Source: JAFDVL01 sp963794955 (GTDB taxonomy: Bacteria > Acidobacteriota > Blastocatellia > RBC074). From it: a stretch of 64,000 bases of DNA. The position numbers and the translations under genes were made by a program. This document shows positions 16,627 to 27,083 of this stretch, piece by piece. The stretch's first letter is position 1, and every line of letters begins with the position of its first letter. The notes under the pieces are model-generated. The model did no database searches, had not been told where the DNA came from, and was given only the letters and a program-made list of their open reading frames with translations. The stretch is taken from positions 254,682 to 318,681 of the forward strand of contig CAWCGF010000026.1 of NCBI GenBank assembly GCA_963794955.1, read 5' to 3'.

Positions 16627-19600
16627 ATGGAAAAGAAGTTAATATCCATAACACAACAATTTGGCGTGATCAGCCAGCTCATCGTCCTCTGTCTGACGAT
16701 GCTGCTTTGGTCTCAATCAACCAAGGGTCAAGCATTGGTGAATATCAGTGGGACAGTCACCGGATATGTCGCCCCCGGAGCCAACACCGCTGGCTCCATT
16801 TCCATCAATGGAACAACTTATCCGATTTTGCCCGGCACCTCTTTGACCGGCACAAATCTAGTCGGGGCGAATGGAAATTTGGCGCTTACCGCCACCGTGA
16901 ATGCGAATGGAGTTATCACCGCAGGAAACATAAGCGTCAATAATGGCGTTCCCACATTGAGCACTTGCGGGCTACTCTCGGCAGTCTCTGCCAATTCAAT
17001 CACCATCAACGGGGTTACTATTCCGATTGCCAGCGGAACCCTCCTCAATGGACTGACACAAGCGAATGTTGGTGCCAATATCTGTCTCACTGCGACCCTA
17101 AATACTTTGGGGGAAATCACCACGCCGAATGCCATTACAACTCAGGCGACGACCAGTGTATTTGTCTGCGGCGCTGTCTCGGCGCTCTCCGCAAATTCAA
17201 TTACAATCAACGGGACTACTTACGCTATTGTTCCTGGAGTCACGCTGCTCGGCATCAATCAAGCAACAGTTGGCGCAAACGTTTGTCTCAGCGCACAGGT
17301 CAATCCTCTTAACCAAATCGTGGCCCTGGGGCAAGTCCTGTCAGCTTCTATTTGTGGGACGGTATCGGCGCTTACATCCAACTCCATTACGATCAACGGG
17401 ACTACGTACTTTATTGCACCAGGGGTAAATATTAACGGGATCAATCAAGCATCAGTAGGGGCCAATGTTTGCTTGAATGCCGCGCTCAATGGCTTAAGCC
17501 AGATTGTGGCACCGAGTTCGATTTCCTTACAGGGAACCGCACCCATAACCGTCAATGTTTGCGGGGTCGTGTCGGCGCTTTCTTCGAATTCGATCACGAT
17601 CAATGGAGTGACTTATCCACTCGCTTCCGGGGCGGCGATTAACGGCGCAAATCTGGTCAATGTCGGTGCTAATGCTTGTCTTACTGCGACCTTAAATGCG
17701 TCAGGGCAGATTGAGGGGCCCAGTTCCATTACCGCGCAGGTAGCGGCAAACGTGAATGTCTGTGGTGTCGTTTCGGCAATTTCTTCCAATGCCATTACGA
17801 TCAATGGCGTGACCTATCCGATTGTTCCGGGCGGAACGATTACCGGCGCAAGTCTGGTCAATGTCGGCGCAAATGTTTGTCTCAACGCGGCGCTCAATGC
17901 TTCAGGACAGATTACTGCGCCAAGCTCAATTAGCATCAGTCCGACTCTCGCTGTTAACCTGTGCGCGAAAGTGGATGCTTATCAAGCGGCTACGGCGTCA
18001 GCGCCAGGATTTATTACGCTTGGCGGGACAACGCTACCGATTGCGATAGGCAGTCAACTAGCTGGTTCCGAGACGATCACGGTAGGCGCAAATCTGTGCC
18101 TGAACGCGACGTTGAATGCATCCGGTCAGATCATTCTGCCCAGTTCCATCGCGGTGAACGTCAACACAACTACGAATATTTGCGGGAAGGTGACGGCCTT
18201 CATCGCGGCCACTGTGAATACGCCAGGATCAATTACCGTGGGCGGCGTGACGCTCACAATTCTACCTGGTGTTGTGCTTTCCGGGGTGGGCGTGGGAGCA
18301 GAGATTTGTCTGACTACACCGGGCGGAACAGGCAATGGCGGGAATCCCGTCGGACAAGTTGGCCCCGGCACGATCATCACCAATGTAGATGGCAGTTGTA
18401 ATCAATTGAAATTCACTGCACCATTGGCAACACACGGCTTTCTTAAATCGCCTTTCTTACCGGACGGCGATCTATTTCTCTTGAAGCAGGGACTGAGCTT
18501 CAACGTGGTATCGCCGCCTGCTAGTGGCGTCGAGGTCTTTGATGTGAGTCCCAGCACATTTGGCGGAACGTCCGTTGACGTTGGCAGTTTCACGGGTGTG
18601 TCTACCGGGATTACCTTACAGGGCTTGGCGGTCTCCGCTACTGGCCGCACGATCAAAGCCGTGTCCTGTACGGATAGCGTGCAGAAGCTGGATTTCGTGC
18701 TGGCAGGCTCCGGCAATGTCGGCAGTACCGTGCGCTTGTTCCTGCAAAATGCGGATGGCAGCAACGGACAGCAATTAGGGCTTTTCACTGCCGAAGCGGG
18801 CGGCTGGCGCGTCACCTCGCTGCATTCAAATGTTTCGCTCTTCCTCAACAATCGTTTTGTCACTGGCAACGGGCAACTGAGTGTCGGAGCACTGATTCCT
18901 ATGAGTGACGCGGCAGGCAGCGCAGGCAGCCGAACCAAGCTACTCACCTTAGCCTTCAGCAAAACAGTCGCTTCGACGTTAAATGGCTGCAATCAACTTG
19001 GCGTAGAAGTGGCGAACACGGGCGGCAAAACGTCAATTGTTATCACCGATGTTGTGGTCAACCGCATCGAAACGCCAGGTGACCGAGCACGTACTGAGCT
19101 AGGGTTATTGGCCGGAGTCGGCGGTGGCTACCCCACGGGCGTTCCCTGCGCTACTATCTGCGCTCCTTGCAATGCGTCGGCGCAAAGCACAGCGACGACG
19201 GTTTCGGGGGCAAGCTATGATCGCAATAGCGTGACCAGTGACGGCATCGTTTCCGTCTTTGGCACGGGGCTAGCGAGTTCCACGCAAGGGGCTATTTCGC
19301 AACCTTTACCAACAGTACTTGCCGGAATCTCGGTGACTATCACGGATAACCTGGGGGTGAAACGACTCGCGCCGCTTTTCTACGTTTCACCTACACAGAT
19401 CAACTTCCTGGTTCCGAATGGTACGGCGACGGGCGATGCTGCGCTGACGATTACCAATGGCAACAACGAAATTGCCAAGGGAACCGTCAAGATTAATGCC
19501 GTTGCGCCGGGATTATTCTCTACTGATGCGAGCGGGCAAGGCATTGCAGCGGGACTCGCCGTCAGAGTGAAAGCCGACGGCACGCAGATCATCACACCGT

Positions 19601-19875
19601 TAGACGCGGCGATTGATCTTGGTGTGACATCTGAGCGTGTCTATTTAGTCCTTTTCGGCACGGGCATTCGGTTCCGCAGTGGGACGGCTGATGTACAGGC
19701 ACAGGTTGGCGGACTCAATCTTGCGGTTGATTACGCGGGCGCACAAGGCGAGTTCGCCGGGCTGGATCAGGTGAATTTGCTGCTGCCAACCAGTCTGAGC
19801 GGCAGTGGCCAAACAAAGGTTTCATTAAAGGTAGATGGAAAGATTTCCAATCAGGTAGGTATTACTATCAAGTAA
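16627..19875 (+). CDS. secreted eight-repeat protein with TIGR03437 C-terminal domain
   Basis: A 1082-residue exported protein. After the signal segment (residues 1-35) come eight imperfect repeats of about 60-75 residues (38 to ~560). Each has the pattern VCGxVSALSxNSITINGxTYPI ... VGANVCLxAxLNxxGQI, resembling DUF5666-like beta domains, and most have two cysteines per repeat that could pair. A middle domain (~580-830) of unknown type follows. The last ~230 residues (QSTATTVSGASYDRNSVTSD ... DQVNLLLPTSLSG) match the TIGR03437 C-terminal domain known from Solibacter and other Acidobacteria. Start: AAGGAG eight bases upstream. A clear terminator follows. A surface or adhesive role is plausible but not shown. 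Confidence 0.85.
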   Translation: MEKKLISITQQFGVISQLIVLCLTMLLWSQSTKGQALVNISGTVTGYVAPGANTAGSISINGTTYPILPGTSLTGTNLVGANGNLALTATVNANGVITAGNISVNNGVPTLSTCGLLSAVSANSITINGVTIPIASGTLLNGLTQANVGANICLTATLNTLGEITTPNAITTQATTSVFVCGAVSALSANSITINGTTYAIVPGVTLLGINQATVGANVCLSAQVNPLNQIVALGQVLSASICGTVSALTSNSITINGTTYFIAPGVNINGINQASVGANVCLNAALNGLSQIVAPSSISLQGTAPITVNVCGVVSALSSNSITINGVTYPLASGAAINGANLVNVGANACLTATLNASGQIEGPSSITAQVAANVNVCGVVSAISSNAITINGVTYPIVPGGTITGASLVNVGANVCLNAALNASGQITAPSSISISPTLAVNLCAKVDAYQAATASAPGFITLGGTTLPIAIGSQLAGSETITVGANLCLNATLNASGQIILPSSIAVNVNTTTNICGKVTAFIAATVNTPGSITVGGVTLTILPGVVLSGVGVGAEICLTTPGGTGNGGNPVGQVGPGTIITNVDGSCNQLKFTAPLATHGFLKSPFLPDGDLFLLKQGLSFNVVSPPASGVEVFDVSPSTFGGTSVDVGSFTGVSTGITLQGLAVSATGRTIKAVSCTDSVQKLDFVLAGSGNVGSTVRLFLQNADGSNGQQLGLFTAEAGGWRVTSLHSNVSLFLNNRFVTGNGQLSVGALIPMSDAAGSAGSRTKLLTLAFSKTVASTLNGCNQLGVEVANTGGKTSIVITDVVVNRIETPGDRARTELGLLAGVGGGYPTGVPCATICAPCNASAQSTATTVSGASYDRNSVTSDGIVSVFGTGLASSTQGAISQPLPTVLAGISVTITDNLGVKRLAPLFYVSPTQINFLVPNGTATGDAALTITNGNNEIAKGTVKINAVAPGLFSTDASGQGIAAGLAVRVKADGTQIITPLDAAIDLGVTSERVYLVLFGTGIRFRSGTADVQAQVGGLNLAVDYAGAQGEFAGLDQVNLLLPTSLSGSGQTKVSLKVDGKISNQVGITIK

Positions 19876-19909
19876 ATATTTCCCTTCCTCTAACGCAACC
19901 AAACTAGCT

Positions 19910-19955
19910 GGTCTCAATCAGGTGTTCACTTGATTGAGACCTTTTTTGTTTTTTT
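19910..19955 (+). terminator. rho-independent terminator
   Basis: A perfect 11-base stem GGTCTCAATCA/TGATTGAGACC (19910..19920 and 19931..19941) with a ten-base loop is followed by a T-rich run to 19955. It lies 35 bases after the stop of the TIGR03437 protein gene. Confidence 0.9.
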
Positions 19956-20049
19956 CAATTCCAGGCTGAGGTAATCAACTACGTTTCCCTGCTGGATAGA
20001 ATCCTGTATCCTCTCCTCTATCAATAAACCAGCAACGGAGAGGAAACTT

Positions 20050-21780
20050 ATGCGTAAAGTATCTCACCTGCTACCTGTAGCAATGATCATCGCCTGTTTT
20101 TTCCTTGTTTCCTGCCGCCAGCCTTCTCCCCTAACCACGACCACTTCACGCGCCGCACGTGAGCGCACGCTTGGCACGAGCGGCGGAGAAATCAGTGTCC
20201 GCTTGACGGCGTTGCCGAAAACCCTTAATCCGCTGCTGCTGGCCGATGAGTCGTCCTTGCTGGTAAATTTGTATTTGCTGCACGCGCGGCTGGTGGACTT
20301 CAATCATGACACGCAGACCTGGGCACCCGCACTGGCCGAACGCTGGCAAGCGGAACCGGATGGTAAAACGGTTACAGTGCGCCTCCGCGAGGCCTTGAAG
20401 TTTTCCGATGGCCAGGCATTGACAGCAGATGACGTAGTGTTTACCTTGCGCGCGCTGTATGACAAGCGAACCGCCGTACCGCTGCTGCGCGATGCCTTGT
20501 TGGTGCAGGGCAAGTCCATCGAGGCCACCGCGACAGATACTCGATCCTTACAATTAACCTTCCCGGAAAAAGTTGCCGCGCCAGAAAGTTACCTGATGAA
20601 TTTGCCGGTGTTGCCCCGCCACATTTTAGACTCTGCATTTCAGCAAGGAACCTTATCTTCCGCCTGGAGCTTGAGCGAGCCGCTGGAGCACATTGTGACT
20701 GCCGGGCCGTTTGTACCAGAGGCGTTGCAACCCGGCACGTCTCTCAAGCTCAAACGCAATCCGCATTACTGGAAAAAAGATGCCAGCGGGACGCCGTTAC
20801 CGTATCTGAACCGGATCACGTTAGAGGCCATCAGCGATGCCAATAATACGCTGTTGCGCCTAACCCAGGGGACGCTTGATTTGGCGGATCGCATCAGAGC
20901 CAGCGATTTCGCTACGTTGCAATCTGCCGCCGGGGCCGCTCGCGCGTATGATGTTGGGCCGGGCTTGAGTACCGATTATTTCTGGTTCAATTTGAATCAT
21001 GACAAGGGCGATCCCCACAAACAGGCCTGGTTTGCTGATGCCCGCTTTCGGCGCGCGCTGGCCCACGCCGTAGATCGGGACGCCCTCGCCCGCACGACGC
21101 TGCGCGGATTGGCAACGCCGCTCTATGGCTTTGTTTCGCCGGGCAATCGCGCCTGGGTGGCCAGCGATTTGCCACGCGCCGATTATGATCTGAATCGCGC
21201 GCGCGCTTTGTTGCAAGAGGCGGGCTTTGTCGCGCGTGGCTCCGAGTTGTATGACAAGGCAGGCCAGCGGGTGGAGTTCACTTTATTGGTGCAAGCAGAA
21301 AATGAATTGCGCAAACAAATGGCCACGGTGATGCAGCAAGACTTCGCCAAACTTGGTATCACAATGCAAGTGGCTCCGCTGGAGACGCAGGCAGTAATGG
21401 AATGTTGGGAAAAGACCTTTGCGTATGACGCGATTTTAATGGGGCTGACAGTCACTGATACGGAGCCTTCTTCTTACAGCGCATTTTTGCAAAGTGATTC
21501 CGCCTCGCATCAATGGGCACCCCGGCAAGCAACCCCTGCCACGCCGTGGGAAAAGCAAATCAACGAGTTAGCCCTGGGGCAAGCCCGTGAATCCAGCTTG
21601 CTCCAACGCCAGGCACAGTTTCGAGAAATCCAGCGACTGATGGCTGAGCAAATGCCGATCATCCCCATTGTTTCCCGGCACATCATTTCCGCCGCCCACC
21701 AACGCCTCGGCAATTATCGTCCGAGCAATATTTTCCCCTTTTCCTGTTGGAATAGTGAAGAGCTTTTTATTCGTCCGTAA
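20050..21780 (+). CDS. lipoprotein peptide-binding protein (ABC transporter family 5 solute-binding)
   Basis: A 576-residue lipoprotein: hydrophobic leader and lipobox FLVSC, Cys22 being the likely acylated residue. It matches family 5 solute-binding proteins (DppA/OppA type). Recognisable segments are LRLTALPKTLNPLL-like start, TVTVRLREALKFSDGQALTA, DVVFTLRALYD, the region RRALAHAVDRDALARTTLRG, and LLQEAGFVARGSELYDKAGQ. It would capture oligopeptides for uptake, fitting the many exported peptidases around it, but no permease or ATPase genes lie beside it. GAGAGGAAACTT precedes the ATG. Family members also bind nickel or other cargo; peptide is inferred. Confidence 0.88.
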   Translation: MRKVSHLLPVAMIIACFFLVSCRQPSPLTTTTSRAARERTLGTSGGEISVRLTALPKTLNPLLLADESSLLVNLYLLHARLVDFNHDTQTWAPALAERWQAEPDGKTVTVRLREALKFSDGQALTADDVVFTLRALYDKRTAVPLLRDALLVQGKSIEATATDTRSLQLTFPEKVAAPESYLMNLPVLPRHILDSAFQQGTLSSAWSLSEPLEHIVTAGPFVPEALQPGTSLKLKRNPHYWKKDASGTPLPYLNRITLEAISDANNTLLRLTQGTLDLADRIRASDFATLQSAAGAARAYDVGPGLSTDYFWFNLNHDKGDPHKQAWFADARFRRALAHAVDRDALARTTLRGLATPLYGFVSPGNRAWVASDLPRADYDLNRARALLQEAGFVARGSELYDKAGQRVEFTLLVQAENELRKQMATVMQQDFAKLGITMQVAPLETQAVMECWEKTFAYDAILMGLTVTDTEPSSYSAFLQSDSASHQWAPRQATPATPWEKQINELALGQARESSLLQRQAQFREIQRLMAEQMPIIPIVSRHIISAAHQRLGNYRPSNIFPFSCWNSEELFIRP

Positions 21781-21839
21781 ACAAAATCGGCTCCTCACGC
21801 TGGTAGGTAGGAAGCCAAGAACAAGTTAAGGCGAAAGCG

Positions 21840-23901
21840 TCAATCGTTGCTTGCGGCTTTATCGCTAACGGCCTTGTCTTTGCGCATGTATTTCTCGAAC
21901 CAAGCCATCAGATAAAGCTGCTGCGCCAATTGACGCGAAGGCCGTCGCCAGCCGTGAAACTCATCTGGCATGCGCACTAATAACGTTTCTTTCTTGAGCA
22001 TTTTCAGCGCGCGGTAATATTCTTCGCTTTGCCCCATTGGCGTGCGCAAATCGGCTTCGCCCGTCATCACCATCGTCGGCGTTTTGACATTTGCCACGTA
22101 ATGTAGCGGCGAGCGCACGGCAAATTCCATCGGGTCTTCCCACGGATATTTCTGGAATTGGTTGTACCAGCTTGGGCCGTCAGTCACACCAACGAACGAA
22201 TGCCAGTTAATGACCGGGCGCATCGAAACCGCCGCCGCGAAGCGATCCGTATGCCCGACAATCCAGGCTGTCAACACGCCGCCGCCGCTGCCGCCGCAGA
22301 CGAACAGATTGCGTTCATCCACAAAGCCTTTCGCCAGCGCCGCATCTACGCCCGCCATCAAATCATCGTAATCTTTGCCTGGGTACGAATACTGAATTCC
22401 GTTGACGAAGTCCTGCCCGTAGCCAGTTGAGCCGCGCGGATTTGTGAACAATACCACGTAGCCGTTGGCCGCAAAATTCTGAAACGCCCAATTCCACGCG
22501 GTCGAATACATGGACCACGGGCCGCCGTGAATCCACAGCACCATCGGGTATTTTTTGCCTGCCTCATAATTCGTCGGCTTAACGAGCCAGCCTTGTACTT
22601 TCAGATTGTCTTTCGACGTGTACCAAAGCTCTTCCCAAGCACCGAGCTTGACGTTGGCCAGCACATCGCTGTTCACATCCACGAGCTTGGTGGCTTTGAG
22701 TACATCGCCTTGCCGCTGATTGGGATTGAATGTCACCACTGCGCCGGGTTCCGTGAGCGTGCTGCTGATCGCCGCGAATTGCCCGGTTCGATTGGTTGCA
22801 GAGGCCCCCGACAGAATCGTGCCGGTCGAAGCTTTGTTCACTTTGCCGTCTGCCAGCGTCACCCAGCAAAGATCGGTTTTGCCTTTGGATTCGACGGTGA
22901 AAAAGACCGTCTGACTGTTCGCCCACCAACCCACATTCTGTGGCGAACTGTCGAGATTGCTGGCCAGCAATCTCTTGCCACTGCCATCGCTGCTCATCAA
23001 ATACAAACTCGCCAAGTGACTTGTATATGACTTGTCATCGTAGCCGACATACGCGATCCATTTGCCATCGGGCGAAACTTGCGGTGAGCCGTCTGGGCCT
23101 CTGCGGTCGGTGAGCGGTTTGATTTCGAGCGAAGCCAAATCCACCGCATAGATTTCACTGTCGCCGCGTTGATATTCGGCTTCGGGCTTTGCGGAGGCCA
23201 GACACATACATCGTCTTGCCATCGGCTGCCCAATCAAAGCCTTGATGATTGTATTTACCGCTGGTGAGTTGACGCGGTGTGCCACCCAACACCGCGTCAA
23301 TCGTAAAGACATGCGTGTTGCCTTTCGGCGTTGGCCCGCGTCCATCAGCGCGCCACGACAAGCGATCCACCAGCACGGCAGGCGCTGCCCATTGCGCACC
23401 GCGCGGACGTTCGGGCAACTTGATATTCAGAATCAGATCGTTGTCCGGCACGAACGCTGTGAAGGCAATTTGCTTACCGTCAGGCGACCATTTGATATTG
23501 CTGGGCGCTTGTTCCAGATGTGTGAGTTGCGCGATTTCTTTCGTGTCCACGTACATCACAAACAATTGCGCTGTGCCGTCGCGGTCAGAAAGGAAAGCAA
23601 TGCGCTTGCCATCTGGCGACCAGACAGGCGAAGAGTCGCCGCGATCTCCGGTCGTCAATTCGCGCACGCGTGAGCCGTCGCTTTCGACAATCCAGAGATT
23701 GCTGCGATATTGGTCTTTGACTTTGTCCACCCAGGTGCGGGTGAACACGATTTGTTTGCCGTCAGGCGAGATGTTCGTACCGCCGACGGATTCCATGTCC
23801 ATGAACGTTTCTTTGTCGAGCAGACGCGGTTTGGGTTGTGCTAATGCCGTTGCGGCGAGCAACAAGCAAAGCGTTAGAAATGTGCAGATTGAACGGGTCA
23901 T
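21840..23901 (-). CDS. exported S9 family oligopeptidase (GGSGGG type), one-base frameshift
   Basis: S9 peptidases cleave short peptides using a beta-propeller gate and an alpha/beta hydrolase domain. Signal peptide MTRSICTFLTLCLLLAATALA; ribosome-binding site AAGGAGG five bases before the ATG. Propeller blades carry repeated SPDGK motifs. Catalytic Ser lies in FVCGGSGGGVLTAW, Asp in MTGEADLRTPMGQ and His in RMPDEFHGW. The nucleophile motif has Gly where most relatives have Tyr (GGSYGG). The frame breaks near 23180: YVSGLRK is followed by garbage, whereas the next frame supplies EAEYQRGDSEIYAVDLAS. One extra base in the run AAAGCCCGAA explains it; corrected length is about 686 residues, normal for the family. 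Confidence 0.9.
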
Positions 23902-23920
23902 AAATCCTCCTTCGCAAAAG

Positions 23921-25711
23921 TTATTGTTTCGGAACCAAATTCATTTTCGGCCCTGGCCCTTGTTCCAACACGCCGCTTTTCACTTTGCTGTCCGCGACTT
24001 CAAAGCCAACAAAGAAGCCTGCCGGAGCGCCTTCGATTTGAAAGCGCGTCGGCGCAACAGGCGTCAGCGTATAGACGGGCTGCCCCGGCACGGTGGCTTT
24101 CAGCTTGCCGCCGACAATTTCGACGCTGATGTCAATAGGCGTACCTTGCACTGTGTATTTGCCGACGAACTTCATCAGGTCGGCTTCGTTCATCGCAATC
24201 GCGGCAGCAGCGGGCGCTTTGTCCGGCGCGCGGCGAAATGTGGCGATGCCCGGCACTTTGGCTTCGCTGACTTTGCCCTGGTCGTTGAGCGTGAAGGTGA
24301 TGAGCATTTTTCCCAGTGTTGGATCACGCCACGTGGCTTGGAACGTGTCGTAATGCCAATGTGCAAGCTCGCCATTGAAGGCTTGGCCAACACTTGCCGT
24401 GAGCTTGCCCTTGGCTTCGGTCACTTTGAATTCGCCATACATTTCGTCTTGATATGTGCCTGCGTATTGGGCGAGTGCAAGCGATGGCTTGGTGTCTTTG
24501 ACGCGGGCTTCGGTCTGTTTCTTCGCGGCTTCTTCGGCCTGCGCGCGAAACGTCTTCATCGTCTTGAGCAGGCTCGCGCTCCAGTCTTGCGACTTTACAC
24601 CTAAATATGCATCGAAGACGCGATACATCAATACGTGCGGCAATTGCGTGCCGTTCATATTGGTCAGCAACACGACGCCGAGTTTTTCCTCCGGCATCAT
24701 CGTGACCAGCGCGCTCATCCCGTCAATGTTGCCGCCGTGTTCGACGACCTTGCGGCCTTTGTAATCGTGCAAGAACCAGCCCAGCCCATAGTTCAGAAAA
24801 TGGGCTTCGGGATAGAACAGCGACCAGGGCGGCTCCATGCGAATGATCGTATGCGACGTGTGCATTTCTTTCGCCGCGCCGGAGCTGATGAGTTGATTGC
24901 TTTGGAACTTGCCTTCGCCGAGTTGCAAGCGCACCCAATTCGCCATCTCGACGACATTGGAATTGATCGAACCCGCTGGCGCGATGTTGTCAATGTTGCG
25001 CCACGAGATCGTCGTCACTTTCTCGTCTATTTTGGAGTGCGGCGTCGCAATGTTGTCGAGGCTTTTCAGATCGTTGATGCTCGTATTGCTGGTCGTCATG
25101 CCGAGCGGTTTGAAGATGCGGTCTTTGATAAAGTCGTCCCAGCTTTTGCCCGACACGGCGGCAGCGACTTGCCCCGCCGTCAGATACATAATGTTTTGAT
25201 AGCCGAAATTGCTGCGAAAGCTCCAACTTGGTTTCAAGTAGCGGACGCGGCGAATGATTTCATCGCGGTTGTAGGCCGAGCCGTACCACAGCAAATCGCC
25301 ACGCTCCAACCCGCTGCGATGACAGAGCAAATCGCGCACCGTCATTTCGCGCGAAGCATACGTGTCATACACCTGAAAGAACGGCAGATGCTTTGTTACG
25401 GGATCATCCCATTTCAGCTTGCCATCATCCACGAGCATCGCAACCGCAGCCGCCGTGAACGCCTTCGATGCCGAGCCGATGGCAAACATCGTGCGTTCGT
25501 TGACCGGCGTCGCTTTGCCGAGTTCGCGCACGCCGTAGCCTTTGGCGAACACGACCTTGTCGTCTTTGACAATCGCAATCGCCACGCCCGGCACGTCCCA
25601 GGCTTTCAAGGCTTGATTGGCATAGTCGTCAAAGCCCTGCAACGGCGCGTCTTGCGCGATGGCAAATTGTGAAAGCAGAAAAAGAACAAGCAAAGAGCGA
25701 ACAAGTTTCAT
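23921..25711 (-). CDS. exported serine hydrolase, class C beta-lactamase family
   Basis: A 596-residue protein of the beta-lactamase/D-aminopeptidase/esterase fold. I take the ATG at 25711, which follows GAGGAGAGTC and opens a signal peptide (MKLVRSLLVLFLLSQFAIAQ); an upstream in-frame ATG at 25741 would add ten unlikely residues. The S-x-x-K motif is in AIGSASKAFTAAAVAML, the Tyr motif in FGYQNIMYLTAG and the third motif in VVEHGGNIDGMSA. The C-terminal ~250 residues resemble the DUF3471-type extension common to exported members. Among S9 peptidase genes, a peptidase or D-amino-acid peptide hydrolase role is more likely than antibiotic resistance. Confidence 0.88.
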   Translation of the reverse strand: MKLVRSLLVLFLLSQFAIAQDAPLQGFDDYANQALKAWDVPGVAIAIVKDDKVVFAKGYGVRELGKATPVNERTMFAIGSASKAFTAAAVAMLVDDGKLKWDDPVTKHLPFFQVYDTYASREMTVRDLLCHRSGLERGDLLWYGSAYNRDEIIRRVRYLKPSWSFRSNFGYQNIMYLTAGQVAAAVSGKSWDDFIKDRIFKPLGMTTSNTSINDLKSLDNIATPHSKIDEKVTTISWRNIDNIAPAGSINSNVVEMANWVRLQLGEGKFQSNQLISSGAAKEMHTSHTIIRMEPPWSLFYPEAHFLNYGLGWFLHDYKGRKVVEHGGNIDGMSALVTMMPEEKLGVVLLTNMNGTQLPHVLMYRVFDAYLGVKSQDWSASLLKTMKTFRAQAEEAAKKQTEARVKDTKPSLALAQYAGTYQDEMYGEFKVTEAKGKLTASVGQAFNGELAHWHYDTFQATWRDPTLGKMLITFTLNDQGKVSEAKVPGIATFRRAPDKAPAAAAIAMNEADLMKFVGKYTVQGTPIDISVEIVGGKLKATVPGQPVYTLTPVAPTRFQIEGAPAGFFVGFEVADSKVKSGVLEQGPGPKMNLVPKQ

Positions 25712-25744
25712 AGGACTCTCCTCATTGAAAGGCGGCATCATTAT

Positions 25745-25835
25745 CCACTTTCCATTTTCAATTCTTCATTGTATGTAAGGGAGGTAAACCGCCTCTGCAT
25801 ACAATGGAAAATGGACAAGTGACAATGGACAATGT
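25745..25835. repeat. short direct and inverted repeat cluster (CCATTTTC/CATTGTATG)
   Basis: The gap holds TCCACTTTCCATTTTCAATT and its near-inverse ATGGAAAATGGACAAGTG, with the inverted pair CATTGTATG (25769..) and CATACAATG around AGGGAGGTAAACCGCCTC. The words TCCATTTTC and ACAATGGACAATG recur in imperfect tandem. It resembles short noncoding repeat families in intergenic DNA rather than a gene. Confidence 0.5.
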
Positions 25836-25844
25836 CTGTGGTCA

Positions 25845-26975
25845 CTATCGGCCCACGCCAATGTAATTCGTAATCACAAGCTGGTAATAATCTTTATACT
25901 TGCCCTCGTCGTAATCCTTCACAAACACGCCGATGCGTTGCAGCAACATCGTAAATAGATGCCCTGACGCGTGCGTCGGATGATCGTAGCGATCCAGCAC
26001 GGAGCGAATAAACAGGCTCTGCTCATTGATTGGCAGCTTCTTGACGTTCGCCACAAACGCGCCGAAGGTGTAATCGCCGAACAAATATTGCTCGACGTTC
26101 GACAGATAAAACGCGGTCACAGTCACGCCGTTTTTGCGCAGGTAATCGCCAATCGCCGCCAAGGCTTTTTTGCCGCCGAAATCGCCTGTGATCGGGATGA
26201 CCAGATTCTTCATCTGCAATTGGCGCACGAAGTCATAATCTTCCGCGCTGCCTAAGAAATGCCCTGACTTTCCGTTCGTATCGGTTTGCGCCACGATTTC
26301 ACGCAAGGTCGGAAAGTAGCTCCAACCGCCGCCAAAGCGGAACGAAATCTCCAGGCCATCCGCCTTGAAGCTGTGCAGCACGTGTTCCAATTCTTTCTGA
26401 TCGGCGGCAGTCAGCTTGATCTGAAAATCTTTCTCAATGGTTTTGCGCACCTCCGCCAGTGTTGCCGTATAAAAGGCTTCATCCGCTTTGGCGCGCACAA
26501 AATACTCCAACATTTCCTGCGCCGCGACATTCGCGGCCAGCGGGTTGTCTTGCGCCAACGGGCGGCTCAGCAAACGCGCCAAAAACTGCCCGCGCTCCGG
26601 CGACAAATGGAACAGCGCCTTGTACAACAAGTGATGTGTTGCGGCCAGATGCCGGATGTCGAGGATGAAGGCGATGCGCGGGCGGATTTTCGCGATGTAG
26701 GTGAAGTTCTGTTCCGGCCCGACGCCAATGTACGCGCCACCCGTCGCATTTAATTCTTTCAGCTTGGCTAACACCGGCAAATAGGCCGTCTCGTTCGAGA
26801 TCAAATTGTCCGACAGAAAGTCACCGCCGGGTTCGGACATCTCTGTCATTAAGCGCGCGAACTCCGCATTCGTGAGCTTGTCCGGCAAACTCGACGCAGG
26901 TTTCGTTTGTGCCAGCGCCCCAACAGTCACCCATAAAATCAGGATTGCGGTCAAAAATTGTTTGTGGCTTTTCAT
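25845..26975 (-). CDS. exported LIC_10091-like conserved protein
   Basis: A 376-residue protein starting at the ATG at 26975 (MKSHKQFLTAILILWVTVGA, signal peptide). A longer in-frame reading to 27035 would translate the purine-rich repeat and is unlikely. The pattern GGAYIGVGPEQNFTYIAKIR followed by PRIAFILDIRHLAATHHLLY and KALFHLSPERGQFL matches a conserved family represented by Leptospira LIC_10091, whose members often lack an assigned activity. The central part has GGGWSYFPTLREI and FLGSAEDYDFVRQLQM. The role is unknown; the repeated DIR...KALF block is the conserved core. It lies between two exported hydrolase genes on the same strand. Confidence 0.75.
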   Translation of the reverse strand: MKSHKQFLTAILILWVTVGALAQTKPASSLPDKLTNAEFARLMTEMSEPGGDFLSDNLISNETAYLPVLAKLKELNATGGAYIGVGPEQNFTYIAKIRPRIAFILDIRHLAATHHLLYKALFHLSPERGQFLARLLSRPLAQDNPLAANVAAQEMLEYFVRAKADEAFYTATLAEVRKTIEKDFQIKLTAADQKELEHVLHSFKADGLEISFRFGGGWSYFPTLREIVAQTDTNGKSGHFLGSAEDYDFVRQLQMKNLVIPITGDFGGKKALAAIGDYLRKNGVTVTAFYLSNVEQYLFGDYTFGAFVANVKKLPINEQSLFIRSVLDRYDHPTHASGHLFTMLLQRIGVFVKDYDEGKYKDYYQLVITNYIGVGR

Positions 26976-26998
26976 GTGGCTCTCATTGGGGCTGTTTT

Positions 26999-27077
26999 GG
27001 AGAAGGGGAGAAGGGGAGAAGAGGGGAAAAGGCAAATGACCAATATCTCCCCCACTCCCGTTCTCCCCTTCTCCCCT
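26999..27077. repeat. polypurine/polypyrimidine inverted repeat
   Basis: GGAGAAGGGGAGAAGGGGAG (about 26999..27020) faces GTTCTCCCCTTCTCCCC (about 27060..27077), with CTCCCCCACTCCCG in between. Arms are imperfect tandem GGGGAGAA units. A second element of the same kind lies at 33601..33695. No coding sense is apparent. Confidence 0.7.
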
Positions 27078-27083
27078 GCTTGA

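Noticed and set aside
23921..25711. True beta-lactamase (antibiotic resistance)
   Set aside because: The protein has a large C-terminal extension, lies among peptidase genes, and belongs to the broad serine hydrolase branch with SxxK; resistance is not indicated.
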